Positions 31,857 through 43,533 are shown, numbered from the stretch's first letter. The stretch is 64,000 bases of DNA from Spirochaetales bacterium (GCA_015075425.1 JABTUL010000002.1:248001-312000); one strand, 5' to 3'. Translations and numbers: made by a program. The notes: a model not told the origin generated them from the sequence alone.

Positions 31857-34800
31857 TTACGCTTCGACGCGCGGCCGCATGCTGCCCGAATACATTTCGC
31901 GAGCTGCGGCTTCCAGCCGTTCCTTCTCTGAACGCTGGATATCACCGTAATTTTCCTTGAATACTTCAATGGCCCGATAGTTCTTAAGACCGGTCCCGGC
32001 CGGAATCAAGTGCCCGATGATCACGTTTTCCTTGAGTCCAAGCAGGATATCCTGCTTCCCTTTAATCGCCGCATCCGTCAGGACCTTGGTCGTCTCCTGA
32101 AAAGAAGCAGCGCTGATAAAACTATCCGTGTTCAGCGAAGCCCTGGTGATTCCCAAAAGAACCTGCGTCGATGTAGCCGGCACACCACCTTCCGATTCCA
32201 CCCGGACATTCTCATCCATGAAGGCAAAGCGATCCACCTGTTGATGCACAACAAACGATGTGTCGCCAGGATTTTCCACTTCAACCTTTCGCAGCATCTG
32301 ACGGACAATCACTTCAATATGCTTATCATTTATGTAAACACCCTGCAAACGGTACACTTCCTGCACTTCCTGAATGAGGTAATTGTGCAATGCTTGCAAC
32401 CCCTTAATACGCAGAATGTCATGGGGATCAAAAGAACCTTCATCCAGTTGATCTCCAGCGCGCACATAGTCGCCATTGCGGACCAGGATACGCTTCCCGA
32501 CCGGGATGGCAACTTTTACCGGATCCCCTTCGTCAGGAGCGATATAGATAATTCTTTTTTCTTTTACGACTTCGTTCTTGTCCTCTATCCGGCCATCGAC
32601 ATCGGCCAGGGTGCAGGCATCCCGTGGACGCCGTGCTTCAAACAGCTCATCCACACGGGGCAGACCGCCGGTTATATCGCGGTTCTTTTCTGCCTGAATA
32701 CTCAGCTTGTACAGCGTTTCCCCGGCGATAACCTTCTGACCGTCCTTGACCAGCAGTATTGCGTTTAAGGGAATGGCGTACTCATTGGAGCCAACACTCA
32801 GGCGCGGAGTCAACTTTTCGCGACGATACTCTTGAATCCGAAAATTTCCTTCTTCGTCTTTACGTAAATTTTTATCTTTAATAACATCAGCAAACCCAAC
32901 TGTTCCAGCCTGCTCAGCTATTTGAACATCATTGTACGGGTCAAAAGAGGCCAGTTCCTGCGTCCTGCTTACGTACTGGCCCTCCTTGACTTTCAGAACC
33001 GTGCCAATCTTTACCGGAATGATGATTTCTTCGCCCATGATCATAAAGCGATTGCCGTCGATCTTGATCTTTCCGGCTACATCTGCAGTTACCGGCCGTT
33101 CTTCCGACCCGATGCCGCTGGCAATGATCTCCCCGGGCATAACCGTCTGATCCTTTTCCACGCGCACACCTTTGAGGCGAGCAAAATCAAACTCCTGCCC
33201 GATGCGCACCGCTACGATTTTTCCGCGGGCACTGAAGATTTCCTGTCCTTCCTTGTTTTTGATGCGCTGGCCATTCACCGCCGTGACCACTGCATCATAG
33301 GGACTGCGATGCATTCCCTCGCGGACCTGGACGTTGGTGGCAACCCCGCCCACGTGAAAAGTTCGCATGGTGAGCTGGGTGCCCGGCTGTCCAATCGACT
33401 GGGCGGCAATGATACCCACAGCTTCACCGAGCTCTACGGGCCGCAGACGGGAAAGATCCATACCGTAGCAACGGCCACAGATCCCATGCCTTGTCTCGCA
33501 GGTCAGAGCAGAGCGAATCGGAACGCGTTCCAGACCCATCTGGTTGATCCGCTGAACATGTACTTTGTCGATAAGAGTGAGACGGGGGATAACAACCTCT
33601 CCGGAAACCGGATCGCGAATGTTATCGGAAGTGTAACGGCCAAAGGCCCGGTCGCCAAGAGAAACGATGACTTTTTCTCCCTCGCGAACGGCTGTCATTT
33701 GCAGTCCGGCAGTTGTACCGCAATCCATTTCCGTAATAATGACATCCTGAGAAATGTCCACCAGACGTCGGGTCAGGTAACCGGCATCCGCAGTTTTAAG
33801 CGCAGTATCTGCAAGACCTTTACGGGCACCGTGTGTGGAGATAAAGAATTCCAGGATACCCAGCCCTTCGCGGAAGTTGGAGCGTATCGCCAGTTCAATG
33901 ATTTCTCCGGAGGGACGGGCCATGAGGCCGCGCATGCCCGCCAGCTGGCGGATCTGCTGTTTGGAACCACGTGCACCGGATTGGGCCATAATGTAAATGG
34001 GGTTGAACCCTTTCTGATCTTTTTCCAGTTCCGTAAACATGGATTCAGTAATGAGCTCGTTTGTTTTGGTCCAGATCTCAATGACCTTTTTGTAGCGCTC
34101 TTCATTGGTGATTACGCCATTGCGATGCGCTTTTTCCACATCGCCCACTTCTTTGTTAGCACGAGCAATGAGATCGGGCTTATCAGGCGAAACCTTGATG
34201 TCCGTAATGCCAATGGTTGGCGCAAAGCGAGTAGCGTAGCGAAATCCCAGTTCTTTGAAACGATCCAGAATCACAACTGTTTGCCCGGCACCGTAGCGAT
34301 CATATAGATCCGCGATGATTCGGTTGATTTCCTTATCAGAGACGGCCCGATTTACAAAAGGGTAATCTTCCGGGAAAACGGAATTGAAAATGATCCGGCC
34401 CGGAGTGGTTTGAATGATCTTTCCCTGATGCAGAACAGAAACCCGGGCGCGCAGACCCACCGCTCCGGCGGTCACCGCATAGTAGATTTCATTGAGACCG
34501 GAGAAAAATTTTCCCTCTCCTGTATCTTCATTTAGCTGTGAAGTCAAAAGATACAGACCCAGAACCATGTCCTGGGTGGGCCCGACAATGGGCGCGCCAT
34601 TCGCGGGATTGAGCAGGTTGTGCGGGGACAGCATGAGCATCCAGCACTCCAGCTGAGCCTTGGGGGAAAGCGGCACGTGAATGGCCATCTGATCGCCGTC
34701 AAAGTCGGCATTGAAGGCATGACAGACCAGCGGATGGAGCTTGATGGCCTTGCCTTCGGCAAGTACTGGCAGAAATCCCTGGATTCCGAGGCGATGCAGG

Positions 34801-36056
34801 GTGGGAGCCCGATTGAGGAGGACCGGATGCTCTTTAATGACCTCATCCAGCGCCTCAAAGACTTCTTTTTCTTCCAGCTCTACTTTCTTTTTGGCAGACT
34901 TGATATTGGGCGCCAGTTCCAGATCCACCAGGCGTTTCATGATAAAAGGTTTGAAGAGTTCAAGGGCCATTTTCTTGGGCAATCCCATTTGATGCATCTT
35001 CAGCTCCGGCCCGATAACGATCACCGAACGACCACTGTAGTCGACTCGTTTGCCCAGTAGATTCTGGCGGAAGCGTCCCGATTTACCTTTGAGCATGTCG
35101 GAAAGAGATTTGAGCGGGCGGTTGCCCTTACCCTTCACCGATCGCTTGCGACGCGAATTATCGAACAGAGCATCCACGGCTTCCTGTAGCATGCGTTTTT
35201 CATTGCGCACAATGATTTCCGGGGCTTTCAGCGCCAGCAGGCGCTTGAGACGATTGTTACGGTTGATGACCCGGCGGTAGAGATCGTTCAGATCTGAAGT
35301 GGCAAAGCGCCCTCCTTCGAGCTGAACCATGGGACGCAGCTCCGGCGGAATCACGGGCACGGTATCGAGCATCATCCATTCCGGACGATTGCCGGACTCA
35401 CGCAAAGATTCCAGCACCTCAAGACGTTTCAAAATCCGACGATCAGAAATTTTCTCTTTTTCCTGAATCTTCAGGCGTATCTCACGCGATTCCGTCTCCA
35501 CATCAATTCGGGACAGCAGTTCTTTGATGGCATCCCCGCCAATCATGGCCAGAAACTTGTCGCCGTATTCATCGAGGAACTCATGGTATTCGTCTTCATC
35601 GATTAAATCGCCCCGGGCTTTCTCTGAATCGCCCGGATCGATAACGACATACTTTTCATAGTAAAGAATACTTTTAAGCTGATTGATGGTCAGATTGAGC
35701 AGCAGACCCATGCGGCTGGGCACACTGCGGTAGTACCAGATATGCGCCACAGGCGTTGCCAGCTCCACGTGGCCCATTCGCTCACGGCGAACCTTGCTGT
35801 GGGTGACTTCCACACCACAACGGTCACAAATAACACCCTTGTAACGGATCGATTTGAATTTGCCGCAGTAGCATTCCCAATCTTTGGTTGTACCAAAAAT
35901 GCGCTCACAAAAGAGACCTTCACGTTCAGGCCGTAATGTTCTGTAGTTAATGGTTTCTGGTTTCTTTACTTCCCCAAAAGACCATTCACGGATACGATCC
36001 GGAGAGGCCAGCTGGACCCGAATGGTTTCAAAGTCAGTGTATGTCTGGTTTGACAC
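31857..36056 (-). CDS. rpoC: RNA polymerase beta' subunit
   Basis: 1399 residues. The active-site motif [10 protein letters not shown] carries the three catalytic Asp that hold Mg2+. The N-terminal zinc ribbon (CYCGKFK ... CDRCGVE) and the second zinc cluster ([13 protein letters not shown]) are complete. [21 protein letters not shown] is the bridge-helix/trigger-loop region. The first codon is GTG. It lies 14 bases after rpoB. Confidence 0.98.
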   Translation of the reverse strand: MSNQTYTDFETIRVQLASPDRIREWSFGEVKKPETINYRTLRPEREGLFCERIFGTTKDWECYCGKFKSIRYKGVICDRCGVEVTHSKVRRERMGHVELATPVAHIWYYRSVPSRMGLLLNLTINQLKSILYYEKYVVIDPGDSEKARGDLIDEDEYHEFLDEYGDKFLAMIGGDAIKELLSRIDVETESREIRLKIQEKEKISDRRILKRLEVLESLRESGNRPEWMMLDTVPVIPPELRPMVQLEGGRFATSDLNDLYRRVINRNNRLKRLLALKAPEIIVRNEKRMLQEAVDALFDNSRRKRSVKGKGNRPLKSLSDMLKGKSGRFRQNLLGKRVDYSGRSVIVIGPELKMHQMGLPKKMALELFKPFIMKRLVDLELAPNIKSAKKKVELEEKEVFEALDEVIKEHPVLLNRAPTLHRLGIQGFLPVLAEGKAIKLHPLVCHAFNADFDGDQMAIHVPLSPKAQLECWMLMLSPHNLLNPANGAPIVGPTQDMVLGLYLLTSQLNEDTGEGKFFSGLNEIYYAVTAGAVGLRARVSVLHQGKIIQTTPGRIIFNSVFPEDYPFVNRAVSDKEINRIIADLYDRYGAGQTVVILDRFKELGFRYATRFAPTIGITDIKVSPDKPDLIARANKEVGDVEKAHRNGVITNEERYKKVIEIWTKTNELITESMFTELEKDQKGFNPIYIMAQSGARGSKQQIRQLAGMRGLMARPSGEIIELAIRSNFREGLGILEFFISTHGARKGLADTALKTADAGYLTRRLVDISQDVIITEMDCGTTAGLQMTAVREGEKVIVSLGDRAFGRYTSDNIRDPVSGEVVIPRLTLIDKVHVQRINQMGLERVPIRSALTCETRHGICGRCYGMDLSRLRPVELGEAVGIIAAQSIGQPGTQLTMRTFHVGGVATNVQVREGMHRSPYDAVVTAVNGQRIKNKEGQEIFSARGKIVAVRIGQEFDFARLKGVRVEKDQTVMPGEIIASGIGSEERPVTADVAGKIKIDGNRFMIMGEEIIIPVKIGTVLKVKEGQYVSRTQELASFDPYNDVQIAEQAGTVGFADVIKDKNLRKDEEGNFRIQEYRREKLTPRLSVGSNEYAIPLNAILLVKDGQKVIAGETLYKLSIQAEKNRDITGGLPRVDELFEARRPRDACTLADVDGRIEDKNEVVKEKRIIYIAPDEGDPVKVAIPVGKRILVRNGDYVRAGDQLDEGSFDPHDILRIKGLQALHNYLIQEVQEVYRLQGVYINDKHIEVIVRQMLRKVEVENPGDTSFVVHQQVDRFAFMDENVRVESEGGVPATSTQVLLGITRASLNTDSFISAASFQETTKVLTDAAIKGKQDILLGLKENVIIGHLIPAGTGLKNYRAIEVFKENYGDIQRSEKERLEAAAREMYSGSMRPRVEA

Positions 36057-36070
36057 GTCTTGCTCCTGAT

Positions 36071-39000
36071 CTAAATGATGTGCTCAATCGTTTCGAGCTT
36101 AATCTTATTGCGGCGGTTGCGACCCTGATCTTCATCGAGATCGGCCAGCTCCACCCTTTCATTCTGTGAATTGTAGATGGCTACGTCAAGGGCCAGGCCA
36201 CGCAATTCCTGCATGAGTACATTGAAGGATTCTGGAACCCCGGACTTGATGGCATGAACCCCTTTGACAATAGCTTCGTAGATGCGCGCCCGGCCCAGCA
36301 TGTCATCGGACTTAACCGTCAATAGTTCCTGTAGAGTATGACTGGCGCCGTAGGCCTCGAGAGCCCAGACTTCCATCTCTCCCAGTCGCTGGCCACCAAA
36401 CTGCGCCTTCCCGCCCAGTGGTTGCTGGGTGACCAGAGAGTACGGTCCCGTAGAACGGGCGTGGATCTTGTCTTCCACCAGATGAGCGAGCTTGAGCATA
36501 TAGATCATGCCACAAAATACTTTATTTTCGAATTTTTCTCCGGAACGTCCATCGTACAGGTCAAACTTACAATCTGCAGGGAGACCGGCCTCGTTTAGAT
36601 AGTTGGCCAGATCCTGTTCCGGCGCACCATCAAACACGGGAGTTTCAAATTCTACATTCAGGCGATAACCGGCCAGACCCAGCATACTCTCGAGAATTTG
36701 CCCCAGGTTCATCCGCGAAGGAACGCCGAGGGGATTTAGAACCAGATCCAGCGGAGTTCCGTCTTCCATGAAGGGCATGTCTTCCTCAGCCATAATGCGA
36801 GCCACCACGCCCTTGTTACCGTGACGACCGGCCATTTTATCGCCCACCTGCAGCTTGCGTTTCTTGGCCACATAGACTTTGACCTGCTCTTCCACGCCGG
36901 CCGGAAGCTCGTCGCCATTTTCACGCGAATACCGCTTCACATCAATGACAATGCCTTCAGCGCCGTTGGGCATACGCAGACTGGTATCACGCACTTCCCG
37001 GGCTTTCTCACCAAAGATGCTGTGCAGGAGCTTGTATTCCGGAGTTAAATCGGATTCCCCTTTGGGCGTAACCATGCCCACCAGGATATCGCCAGATTTG
37101 ACTTCAGCGCCCACGCGGACCACGCCGGTCTCATCAAGATCGCGGAATGCTTTATCGCTCAGGTTCGGGATATCGCGAGTGATGATTTCCTGACCCAGTT
37201 TTGTCTCGCGGGCCTGAATCTCATACTCATCAATGTGAATGGAAGTAAAGATGTCCTCTTTTACAACGCGCTCACTGATCAAAATAGCATCTTCAAAATT
37301 GTAACCTTCCCAGGGCATGAAACCCACCAGAACATTGCGACCCAGGGCCAGCTTGCCACGATCGACGGCCGAACCATCGGCCAGAATCGTTCCTTCCTGG
37401 ATAATGTTCCCCTGCTTGTCGCGCTTCTCTGCTTGCACTCTCTGGGCGGCCAGAAGCTCACCTTCCTCAACCTCACGACCGGCTTTAACCAGAACCTCAA
37501 ATTGCCGCCCTGGCAGATTCAAAGGATAGGTCTCCACAGGCCCTTCCTGGGGCGCAAAGATAATGCCATTGGAATCAATGGAAAGGACTTTGCCGCGGGA
37601 TGGAGCGGGATAGATGATCAGCTGCGGCCTTTGATTCACACAGGTACTCTGATTGCTCTTGCGATACTTAATAAGTTTATATTCTACGGGATCCTTGTTG
37701 CCCTGAGGCTTGATCCAGATGCTACGGGAATCCATCTTCATCACATAGCCATCATGCTCGGAGACAACGCATACCCGCGAGTCATACACAGCACGATGCT
37801 CCATTCCCGTGCCAACCAGCGGCGCTTCGTCCACAAGGAGTGGCACGGCCTGCCTTTGCATGTTGGAACCCATCAGTGCACGGTTGGCATCGTCATGTTC
37901 CAGGAATGGAATGAGGGCAGTGGAAACGCTGACCACCTGTAAAGGTGCCATATCCATGAAGTGCACTTCTTCCGGCAGAACAAAAGGATACTGATTGCGC
38001 CGACGGCAGCTAACAATTTTGCCCGCAAACGTATCTTTATCCATGGCCGCATTGGCCTGGGCGATGTTGTAGCGCTCTTCGAGATCGGCGGTGAGATACT
38101 TCACATCCCCGGTTATTTTCCCGCTCTGCACTTTGCGGTAAGGAGTCTCCAGAAAGCCAAATTCGTTAACCCGACAATAACTGCTCATCGATACAATCAG
38201 GCCGATATTCGGGCCTTCCGGAGTTTCAATGGGGCACATGCGACCGTAGTGGCTGTAGTGAACATCACGGACCTCAAACCCAGCGCGCTCGCGCGAAAGT
38301 CCTCCAGGCCCCAGGGCATTGAGTCTGCGTTTGTGGGTGAGCTCGGCAAGGGGATTGGTCTGATCCATGAACTGCGAAAGCTGACTGGAACCAAAAAATT
38401 CGTTGATCACAGCCATAATCGGCTTAATGGAGATCAATGCCTGCGGCGTGATAACGTCTATGTCCTGCACGGTCATTCTTTCGCGCACAACCCGTTCCAT
38501 CCGGGTAAAACCGACTTTCAGTTGATTCATGAGGAGTTCGCCAACACTGCGAACCCGACGATTGCCCAGATGGTCGATATCATCGAAATGATACTCCGGG
38601 ACATCGTTCACCAGACTCACAAAATACTTGAGCGCCTCTATGATATCCACGGGCCTCAGAGCCCGACTGTTGCCCTCAAAATCCTTCTGGTTATGTAAAC
38701 TGAATTTATTATTGATTTTGTAACGTCCAACCCCGCCCAGATCATAACTCTTTTCAGAAAAGAAAAGACGCTCCAGCTCTGCACGGGCATTGTCTACGTT
38801 AAAGGGTTCGCCCGGGCGCACAATTGCATGGAACTTCTGCAACGCCGCCTCATACGTATCCACCCCGTCTTTCTCCAGACAGTTGATGATCGTTGTATCA
38901 TCTTTGCCGGCGGGGAAGATCAAAAGGTCAATCGACTTGATCTTCATTTCTTTGATCAAATCAATGCTATCTTCATTGATTTTCTCTCCGGCGTACATGA

Positions 39001-39739
39001 TGATCTCATCTGATTCGGGATTGTGCAGATCCCCGGCCAACCGGCGGCCGATAATTTTTTTGAGCTCTTTGCTGGTGGCTCCGGAAATTCGCTGTTTCTC
39101 AATCTGATAGAATAATTTCAGTATGTCCTGGTCTTTGCCCTGTTGCATGGCCTTGAGCAGCAAAGTGACCGGAAATTTCTTTTTGCGATCAATGCGCGCC
39201 ATGAGCACGCCCTTGGTGTCAAGCTCCAGCTCAAGCCACGAACCCCTGTAGGGGATGATACGGGCAGAGTACACCCGTTTTTCTTGATCGTAGAAAAAGA
39301 AAATGCCGGGACTGCGATGCAGTTGCGAAACAACCACGCGCTCAGCGCCATTGATGATGAAAGTACCCTGGGGAGTCATGACAGGCAGGTCTCCCATGTA
39401 CACGGTCTGCTCACGAACCTCGCCGGTTTCTTTATTGATCAAGCGGATGATGGCTTTCAGCGGAATCGAAAAACTGGCGTCGCGGTCCTTACATTCCTGG
39501 ATGGCATAGCGCGGCTCTCCCAAGGAGTAGGAAACATATTCCACAACCATGTCGTCGTTGGGACTCTCTATAGGAAAAGTTTCCCGGAATACCGCTTCCA
39601 GCCCGTGATGATCACGTCGATCCGGATCAGCGTCTTTTTGTAGAAACCAGCTATACGACTTCAGCTGAATATCGATAAGATCGGGAATCGCTGTTGTATC
39701 CGTCAGCTTGCCCAGGTTAATTGTTCTTCTGTTAATCAT
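36071..39739 (-). CDS. rpoB: RNA polymerase beta subunit
   Basis: 1222 residues. The rifampicin-binding cluster reads [20 protein letters not shown] then [14 protein letters not shown]; the position equivalent to E. coli Ser531 is Asn474 (codon AAT on the - strand at 38318-38320). The C-terminal region has [24 protein letters not shown]. The residue change predicts natural rifampicin resistance. The gene follows rplL after a 153-base structured gap. Confidence 0.98.
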   Translation of the reverse strand: MINRRTINLGKLTDTTAIPDLIDIQLKSYSWFLQKDADPDRRDHHGLEAVFRETFPIESPNDDMVVEYVSYSLGEPRYAIQECKDRDASFSIPLKAIIRLINKETGEVREQTVYMGDLPVMTPQGTFIINGAERVVVSQLHRSPGIFFFYDQEKRVYSARIIPYRGSWLELELDTKGVLMARIDRKKKFPVTLLLKAMQQGKDQDILKLFYQIEKQRISGATSKELKKIIGRRLAGDLHNPESDEIIMYAGEKINEDSIDLIKEMKIKSIDLLIFPAGKDDTTIINCLEKDGVDTYEAALQKFHAIVRPGEPFNVDNARAELERLFFSEKSYDLGGVGRYKINNKFSLHNQKDFEGNSRALRPVDIIEALKYFVSLVNDVPEYHFDDIDHLGNRRVRSVGELLMNQLKVGFTRMERVVRERMTVQDIDVITPQALISIKPIMAVINEFFGSSQLSQFMDQTNPLAELTHKRRLNALGPGGLSRERAGFEVRDVHYSHYGRMCPIETPEGPNIGLIVSMSSYCRVNEFGFLETPYRKVQSGKITGDVKYLTADLEERYNIAQANAAMDKDTFAGKIVSCRRRNQYPFVLPEEVHFMDMAPLQVVSVSTALIPFLEHDDANRALMGSNMQRQAVPLLVDEAPLVGTGMEHRAVYDSRVCVVSEHDGYVMKMDSRSIWIKPQGNKDPVEYKLIKYRKSNQSTCVNQRPQLIIYPAPSRGKVLSIDSNGIIFAPQEGPVETYPLNLPGRQFEVLVKAGREVEEGELLAAQRVQAEKRDKQGNIIQEGTILADGSAVDRGKLALGRNVLVGFMPWEGYNFEDAILISERVVKEDIFTSIHIDEYEIQARETKLGQEIITRDIPNLSDKAFRDLDETGVVRVGAEVKSGDILVGMVTPKGESDLTPEYKLLHSIFGEKAREVRDTSLRMPNGAEGIVIDVKRYSRENGDELPAGVEEQVKVYVAKKRKLQVGDKMAGRHGNKGVVARIMAEEDMPFMEDGTPLDLVLNPLGVPSRMNLGQILESMLGLAGYRLNVEFETPVFDGAPEQDLANYLNEAGLPADCKFDLYDGRSGEKFENKVFCGMIYMLKLAHLVEDKIHARSTGPYSLVTQQPLGGKAQFGGQRLGEMEVWALEAYGASHTLQELLTVKSDDMLGRARIYEAIVKGVHAIKSGVPESFNVLMQELRGLALDVAIYNSQNERVELADLDEDQGRNRRNKIKLETIEHII

Positions 39740-39806
39740 CAGCGCCTCTATCTTGTAGCCTGGAGTCTGCCATTCTGGGCCAGCAAAGCCATTCGCCCCG
39801 CTTTTA

Positions 39807-39864
39807 GCGACCGGCGGCCGCCAGCCTTAAGGCCCGGGTGTCGCACGCGGCCACAAGAGCCGCG
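39807..39864 (-). ncRNA. Structured rplL-rpoB leader (candidate attenuator or processing site)
   Basis: In the 153-base gap, GCGAC (39807-39811) can pair with GTCGC (39840-39844), enclosing two perfect 10-base palindromes, GGCGGCCGCC (39813-39822) and GCCTTAAGGC (39824-39833). Beside it CGCGGC (39846-39851) pairs with GCCGCG (39859-39864) around a 7-base loop. On the - strand no T-run follows, so this is not a standard terminator; on the + strand the last hairpin is followed by TCTTTTTT, but no + strand gene ends here. E. coli has a known partial attenuator and RNase III site at the same gene junction; equivalence is inference. Confidence 0.45.
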
Positions 39865-39892
39865 ATCTTTTTTGTATGCGATTGAGATTGCC

Positions 39893-40273
39893 TTAGACCG
39901 GAACAAGCTCAACCGTTGCACCGGCTTCCGTGAGCTTCTTCTTGAGATCTTCTGCAGCGGCTTTGGGCAGATCTTCTTTAACTGCCTGGTTGCCTTTCTC
40001 TACCAGCTCTTTTGCTTCTTTCAAGCCCAGCCCGGTAGCTTCACGAACTGCTTTGATCACATCGATCTTTTTGTCCCCGAAAGCTTTGAGCACCACATTA
40101 AAATTGGTGTCTTCCGCTGCCGGAGCCGCCCCACCGCCAGCCGGTCCTGCCGCAACAGCCACGGGGGCTGCGGTTGAGATACCGAACTTGTCTTCCATCT
40201 TTTTTACAAGATCAGCTGCCTCAGTAAGAGTAAGTTTGCCGATATCCTCGAGCAATGCATCTACATTAGCCAT
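39893..40273 (-). CDS. rplL: Ribosomal protein L7/L12 (bL12)
   Basis: 126 residues. N-terminal dimer domain, an Ala/Gly-rich hinge ([20 protein letters not shown]) and a C-terminal domain with [38 protein letters not shown]-like sequence. It forms the stalk that recruits EF-Tu and EF-G. It lies 37 bases after rplJ. Confidence 0.97.
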   Translation of the reverse strand: MANVDALLEDIGKLTLTEAADLVKKMEDKFGISTAAPVAVAAGPAGGGAAPAAEDTNFNVVLKAFGDKKIDVIKAVREATGLGLKEAKELVEKGNQAVKEDLPKAAAEDLKKKLTEAGATVELVPV

Positions 40274-40310
40274 TTTTTTCTCCTTTCCCTTTTCCTGTTA
40301 TTTCTTAAAA

Positions 40311-40844
40311 TTACCCGTTCTTCTCGCCTACAGCTTTGATGCCCCGCGCCAGAGAACTCATGATCTGTGAAACGCCGATGGCAATTTTCTGGGCGGGCGT
40401 GTTCAGTCCGCGGCCAATGATGGCCAGAAGCTCCTCACGCGAGGGCAGATTGGCCATTGCTTTCACTTCAGCGGCGGCCAGACTCTGACCGGAAAAGAAC
40501 CCCTGTTTGATCTCTACTCTGGGTTGCTCCTTTTGAACATCAGCCAGAACCTTGGACAGAGCCGGGAACGTACCTTCCACGCCAAAGGTAACGGCAATGG
40601 CACCGTGCAGAGATGCCTCAAGACCGGCCACGCCATCTTTATGATCTGGACTGTTCCTCAGCGCCAGGCGAAACAGATTGTTCTTTACAACCTTAAATTT
40701 TCCATTCTTTTCCCGGACTTTTTTGCGCAATGCAGAAATATCCGTTACACTCAAGCCGGAATAAGTGGTAATAATAAAATCACCGCGCTCCTTGAGAATG
40801 CCCTGCAATTCTTCCAGGCGCTCAACATTTCTAACCGATGGCAT
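40311..40844 (-). CDS. rplJ: Ribosomal protein L10 (uL10)
   Basis: 177 residues. FIITTYSGLSVTDISALRKKVRE and VVKNNLFRLAL are typical. L10 anchors L12 dimers to 23S rRNA. Only 11 bases separate it from rplA, leaving no room for the separate L10 leader found in many bacteria. Confidence 0.96.
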   Translation of the reverse strand: MPSVRNVERLEELQGILKERGDFIITTYSGLSVTDISALRKKVREKNGKFKVVKNNLFRLALRNSPDHKDGVAGLEASLHGAIAVTFGVEGTFPALSKVLADVQKEQPRVEIKQGFFSGQSLAAAEVKAMANLPSREELLAIIGRGLNTPAQKIAIGVSQIMSSLARGIKAVGEKNG

Positions 40845-40855
40845 CCGCGTTCTCC

Positions 40856-41539
40856 TTAAGCCATGGACCGGTGATTGAGCTTGATACCCGGGCCCATCGT
40901 TGGTGAAACATAAAAACTTTTTAGATATTCTCCCTTCGCATCAGCGGGGCGATCACGCATGATCGTCTGGTAGACTGCCTTGATATTATCCTGTAACTGC
41001 GTAACATCAAAAGAAATCTTTCCGATCCCCAGATGGACCACACCTGTTTTGTCGGGACGATATTCGATCTGACCGGATTTCACATCACGCACGGCCCGGC
41101 CCACATCATTGGTTACCGTTCCAGCGCGCGGCTTGGGCATGAGCCCCTTGCGGCCCAGCACGGGACCCAATCGACCAACATCCTTCATCATGTCCGGGGT
41201 GGAAACGCAGGCGTCAAAATCGGTCCAGTTCTCTTTTTGAATCTTCTCTACCAGCTCAAGGCCACCCACAAATTCAGCACCAGCGTCACGAGCCTCTTGA
41301 GCTTTGTCTTCTTTGCAGAAGACGAGTACACGGATCTGCTTGCCTGTGCCATGCGGCAATCGCACCACACCACGAACGTTTTGAAATGATTTGTAGCCCA
41401 ACTTGATGGATGCATCCACGGTACCGTCAAATTTTGAGTAACTGACTTCTTTGAGCAGCTGCACCGCTTCTTCCGGCTCATAGGCCTTCAGGCGGTTCAC
41501 CTTTTCTGCTACAGCCCTCCACTTTTTGCCGCGATTCAT
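40856..41539 (-). CDS. rplA: Ribosomal protein L1 (uL1)
   Basis: 227 residues. [26 protein letters not shown], and [20 protein letters not shown] are the family blocks. L1 forms the mobile stalk at the E site and often represses its own operon. Start overlaps the rplK stop by 4 bases. Confidence 0.97.
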   Translation of the reverse strand: MNRGKKWRAVAEKVNRLKAYEPEEAVQLLKEVSYSKFDGTVDASIKLGYKSFQNVRGVVRLPHGTGKQIRVLVFCKEDKAQEARDAGAEFVGGLELVEKIQKENWTDFDACVSTPDMMKDVGRLGPVLGRKGLMPKPRAGTVTNDVGRAVRDVKSGQIEYRPDKTGVVHLGIGKISFDVTQLQDNIKAVYQTIMRDRPADAKGEYLKSFYVSPTMGPGIKLNHRSMA

Positions 41540-41967
41540 GAATTCTCTACCTCAACACCCATCGAACGACAGGTTCCTGCCAGAATCTGAATGGCCCCTT
41601 CCATGTCATTGCAATTTAGATCGTTCATCTTGATTTTTGCGATCTTCTCCAGCTGCGGGCGGGTAATCCGACCCACCTTGGTCTTATGCGGGACCGGGCT
41701 GCCACCAGACAGACCCAGCTCCTTGATAATCAACAGGGATGCCGGGGGTGATTTGGTAATGAATGTGAAACTCCGGTCCCCGTATACGGTAATGACGACG
41801 GGAAGTTTGATTCCCGCCTGAGACAGCGTGCGTTCATTGAACTGCTTGCAAAACTCGGGAATATTCAAACCATGCTGACCGAGAGCCGGACCAACCGGCG
41901 GGGCCGGTGTGGCCTTCCCGGCCTCCACCTGCAACTTGATCTGCGTTACTATTTTCTTCTGTGCCAT
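41536..41967 (-). CDS. rplK: Ribosomal protein L11 (uL11)
   Basis: 143 residues. [24 protein letters not shown] and [12 protein letters not shown] are diagnostic. L11 shapes the GTPase-associated centre and thiostrepton site; the conserved prolines are present. Confidence 0.97.
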   Translation of the reverse strand: MAQKKIVTQIKLQVEAGKATPAPPVGPALGQHGLNIPEFCKQFNERTLSQAGIKLPVVITVYGDRSFTFITKSPPASLLIIKELGLSGGSPVPHKTKVGRITRPQLEKIAKIKMNDLNCNDMEGAIQILAGTCRSMGVEVENS

Positions 41968-42001
41968 AGATTCCTGCTTCTATTCTATTCCTACTTCAGG
42001 G

Positions 42002-42538
42002 TTAACCGACATTCGAGGCCACCTGCAGATAATCAAGTTCCACGGGCGTGTTCTGCCCGAAGATCTCAACTTTGACGCGCAGGCGTCCTTTATCCGGCAT
42101 GATTTCATCCACAGTGCCCGTGAAATTGGCAAAGGGGCCATCCACGATCTTGACTGTCTCTCCCACAGAGAAGAGCATTCGTGTGACCGGCGCTTCCTCC
42201 TCCACAGAGTCACCGCCGCTCATCATGTTGCGCACTTCTTCATCGGCAAGCGGCGTGGGCTCCGGATTACCCACAAAGCCAGAAACCGACGGCAGCCGCC
42301 CTATGGCAAACTGCAGCTCTTCATCCAGATCAAGCTGGGCGAGCAAATAGCCGGGCATGAACTTCTTTTCCACAATGCGCTTTTTACCCGACTTCATCTC
42401 CGCGACTTTAATCGTGGGGATGTTAATCTGCCCGACTCGCGCACCAAAGTTGCGTGCACGAACCAGCTTCTCCAGGTTCAGCTTGACCTTATTCTCATGC
42501 CCGGAATAGGTCCGGATAACATACCACTGTAACGCCAC
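42002..42538 (-). CDS. nusG: Transcription elongation/antitermination factor NusG
   Basis: 178 residues. [15 protein letters not shown] starts the NGN domain, which binds RNA polymerase; the C-terminal KOW domain is [22 protein letters not shown]. The middle contains an acidic/serine-rich patch ([13 protein letters not shown]). Translation begins with GTG directly after the secE stop. Confidence 0.96.
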   Translation of the reverse strand: MALQWYVIRTYSGHENKVKLNLEKLVRARNFGARVGQINIPTIKVAEMKSGKKRIVEKKFMPGYLLAQLDLDEELQFAIGRLPSVSGFVGNPEPTPLADEEVRNMMSGGDSVEEEAPVTRMLFSVGETVKIVDGPFANFTGTVDEIMPDKGRLRVKVEIFGQNTPVELDYLQVASNVG

Positions 42539-42733
42539 TCAGCTACCCGCAGCTTTGATAATGATATCGAAAGCGTTTTCAAACAAGTGGTCCAGCCCGA
42601 ATAAAAACAGGGAAATAACGATGACGGCCCCCAGAACGACCATAGTCGAATTGAGGACCTCGCTGCGCCCCGGCCAGGTTACTTTTCGCAATTCTTCGCG
42701 ACTTTCTTTTAAGAAATCAAATGCTTTTGCCAT
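42539..42733 (-). CDS. secE: Preprotein translocase subunit SecE
   Basis: 64 residues, the short single-helix form. The amphipathic lead FLKESREELRKVTWPGRSEV is diagnostic, followed by one membrane segment (VVLGAVIVISLFLFGLD). It clamps SecY. It lies 15 bases after tRNA-Trp and directly before nusG. Confidence 0.95.
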   Translation of the reverse strand: MAKAFDFLKESREELRKVTWPGRSEVLNSTMVVLGAVIVISLFLFGLDHLFENAFDIIIKAAGS

Positions 42734-42748
42734 ACCAACACACCCTTA

Positions 42749-42820
42749 CAGGCCGGGAGAGAATCGAACTCTCATCGGAGGTTTTGGAGACCTCAATTCT
42801 AACCATTGAACTACCGGCCT
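42749..42820 (-). tRNA. tRNA-Trp (anticodon CCA)
   Basis: - strand cloverleaf: acceptor AGGCCGG pairing with CCGGCCT, anticodon stem GAGGT/ACCTC around loop CTCCAAA (anticodon CCA), T stem GAGAG/CTCTC with TTCGATT loop, discriminator G. CCA is not encoded. Its position just before secE is the common bacterial arrangement. Confidence 0.95.
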
Positions 42821-42842
42821 ATTCTGGCCCTTCGACCAAAAT

Positions 42843-42915
42843 AGCCCTCTACCAGGATTGAACTGGTGACCTCATCCTTACCATGGATGCGCTCTACCAA
42901 CTGAGCTAAGAGGGC
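42843..42915 (-). tRNA. tRNA-Thr (anticodon GGT)
   Basis: - strand cloverleaf: acceptor GCCCTCT pairing with AGAGGGC, D stem GCTC/GAGC, anticodon stem CATCC/GGATG around loop ATGGTAA (anticodon GGT), T stem ACCAG/CTGGT with TTCAATC loop, discriminator T. CCA is not encoded. It lies 22 bases before tRNA-Trp. Confidence 0.95.
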
Positions 42916-42935
42916 CTATCCCACCCTTACAGGCC

Positions 42936-43200
42936 ATAGCTCTACCTGCGCAGATGAAAATGTCCAGAGTTCTGAAAGGCCGTGCGGCGTCAAGCCAATC
43001 AAAGATGGGCGAATCCGGGAATTCTTCGTTTCCGCAGGGAATCGCTTGGCCTTGGGTCGACCTCGTGGTCGGCACAAATACCATTCAAACAGGGGAAGAC
43101 TGCACGCCCGGTCCAACTGGCCGGCATAACCGCCACATTATGGGAAGCTGCTGACACTGGCACCCTCAATCACAGCGCACCAGTCCGATGCCGACGGAAT
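42936..43200. other. Gene-free boundary between tRNA-Thr and the sulfur operon
   Basis: About 265 bases without a convincing gene. Short frames on both strands have no family look. TTGACG occurs on the - strand (about 42998-43003) but lacks a good -10 at the right distance. GACC-TCGT-GGTC (43063-43074) forms a small hairpin. The stretch may be the remains of the insertion that brought the operon to the right. Confidence 0.4.
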
Positions 43201-43210
43201 CGTACTATTT

Positions 43211-43531
43211 TCAGAACGTCAGCACCCGATCGCATTCGTGCACGAGTGCGTGCAGGTCGGCCATCGTGGAAAGCGGGCACAACTCGCTGCCATTCTCCGA
43301 CCTGATCTTCAGGCACGTTCCGCACGCGAGTATCCGCCCGCCCAAATCCACGAGCCGCTGCATCTGCTCTAAAACGGCGAACTTTTCCGTACCGATCCGT
43401 TCGGCTTCGACGCCGGGGCCCAAAAGAAATGCCCGCAACTCGTCGCCTCGTTCTAACGCGAAACATCCGAAACGAAACGCGTTCCAAACGGTCTCCGGTT
43501 CGGTCGATGTGATCACAAGCCCAATCTTCAT
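43211..43531 (-). CDS. DsrE-family sulfur-relay protein
   Basis: 106 residues. MKIGLVITSTEPETVWNAFRFG is the usual DsrE start; LACGTCLKIRSENGSELCPLSTMADL contains Cys70, Cys73 and Cys85, with the conserved Cys expected to carry a persulfide in this group. Small DsrE proteins pass sulfane sulfur between carriers. Two bases separate it from the regulator gene, and GAGGAAGACTG precedes its ATG. It is the last gene of the three-gene operon. Confidence 0.85.
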   Translation of the reverse strand: MKIGLVITSTEPETVWNAFRFGCFALERGDELRAFLLGPGVEAERIGTEKFAVLEQMQRLVDLGGRILACGTCLKIRSENGSELCPLSTMADLHALVHECDRVLTF

Positions 43532-43533
43532 TT

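Larger units (their letters stand above)
42741..42935. repeat. 14-base direct repeats bracketing the two tRNA genes
   Basis: CACCCTTACAGGCC occurs at 42741-42754 (overlapping the 3' end of tRNA-Trp) and again, identically, at 42922-42935, 6 bases beyond the 5' end of tRNA-Thr. The outer copy marks the point where the ribosomal region passes into sequence of different character. Confidence 0.8.

Noticed and set aside
31695-31931. 78-residue + strand frame in the rpoC-rpsL gap
   Set aside because: It overlaps the rpoC end, has no recognisable motif and no ribosome site.
32922-34307. 461-residue + strand frame
   Set aside because: Antisense to rpoC, which is intact over this stretch.
39846-39873. 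Rho-independent terminator on the + strand (hairpin plus TCTTTTTT)
   Set aside because: No + strand gene ends near it; the hairpin is better read as part of the - strand rplL-rpoB leader.
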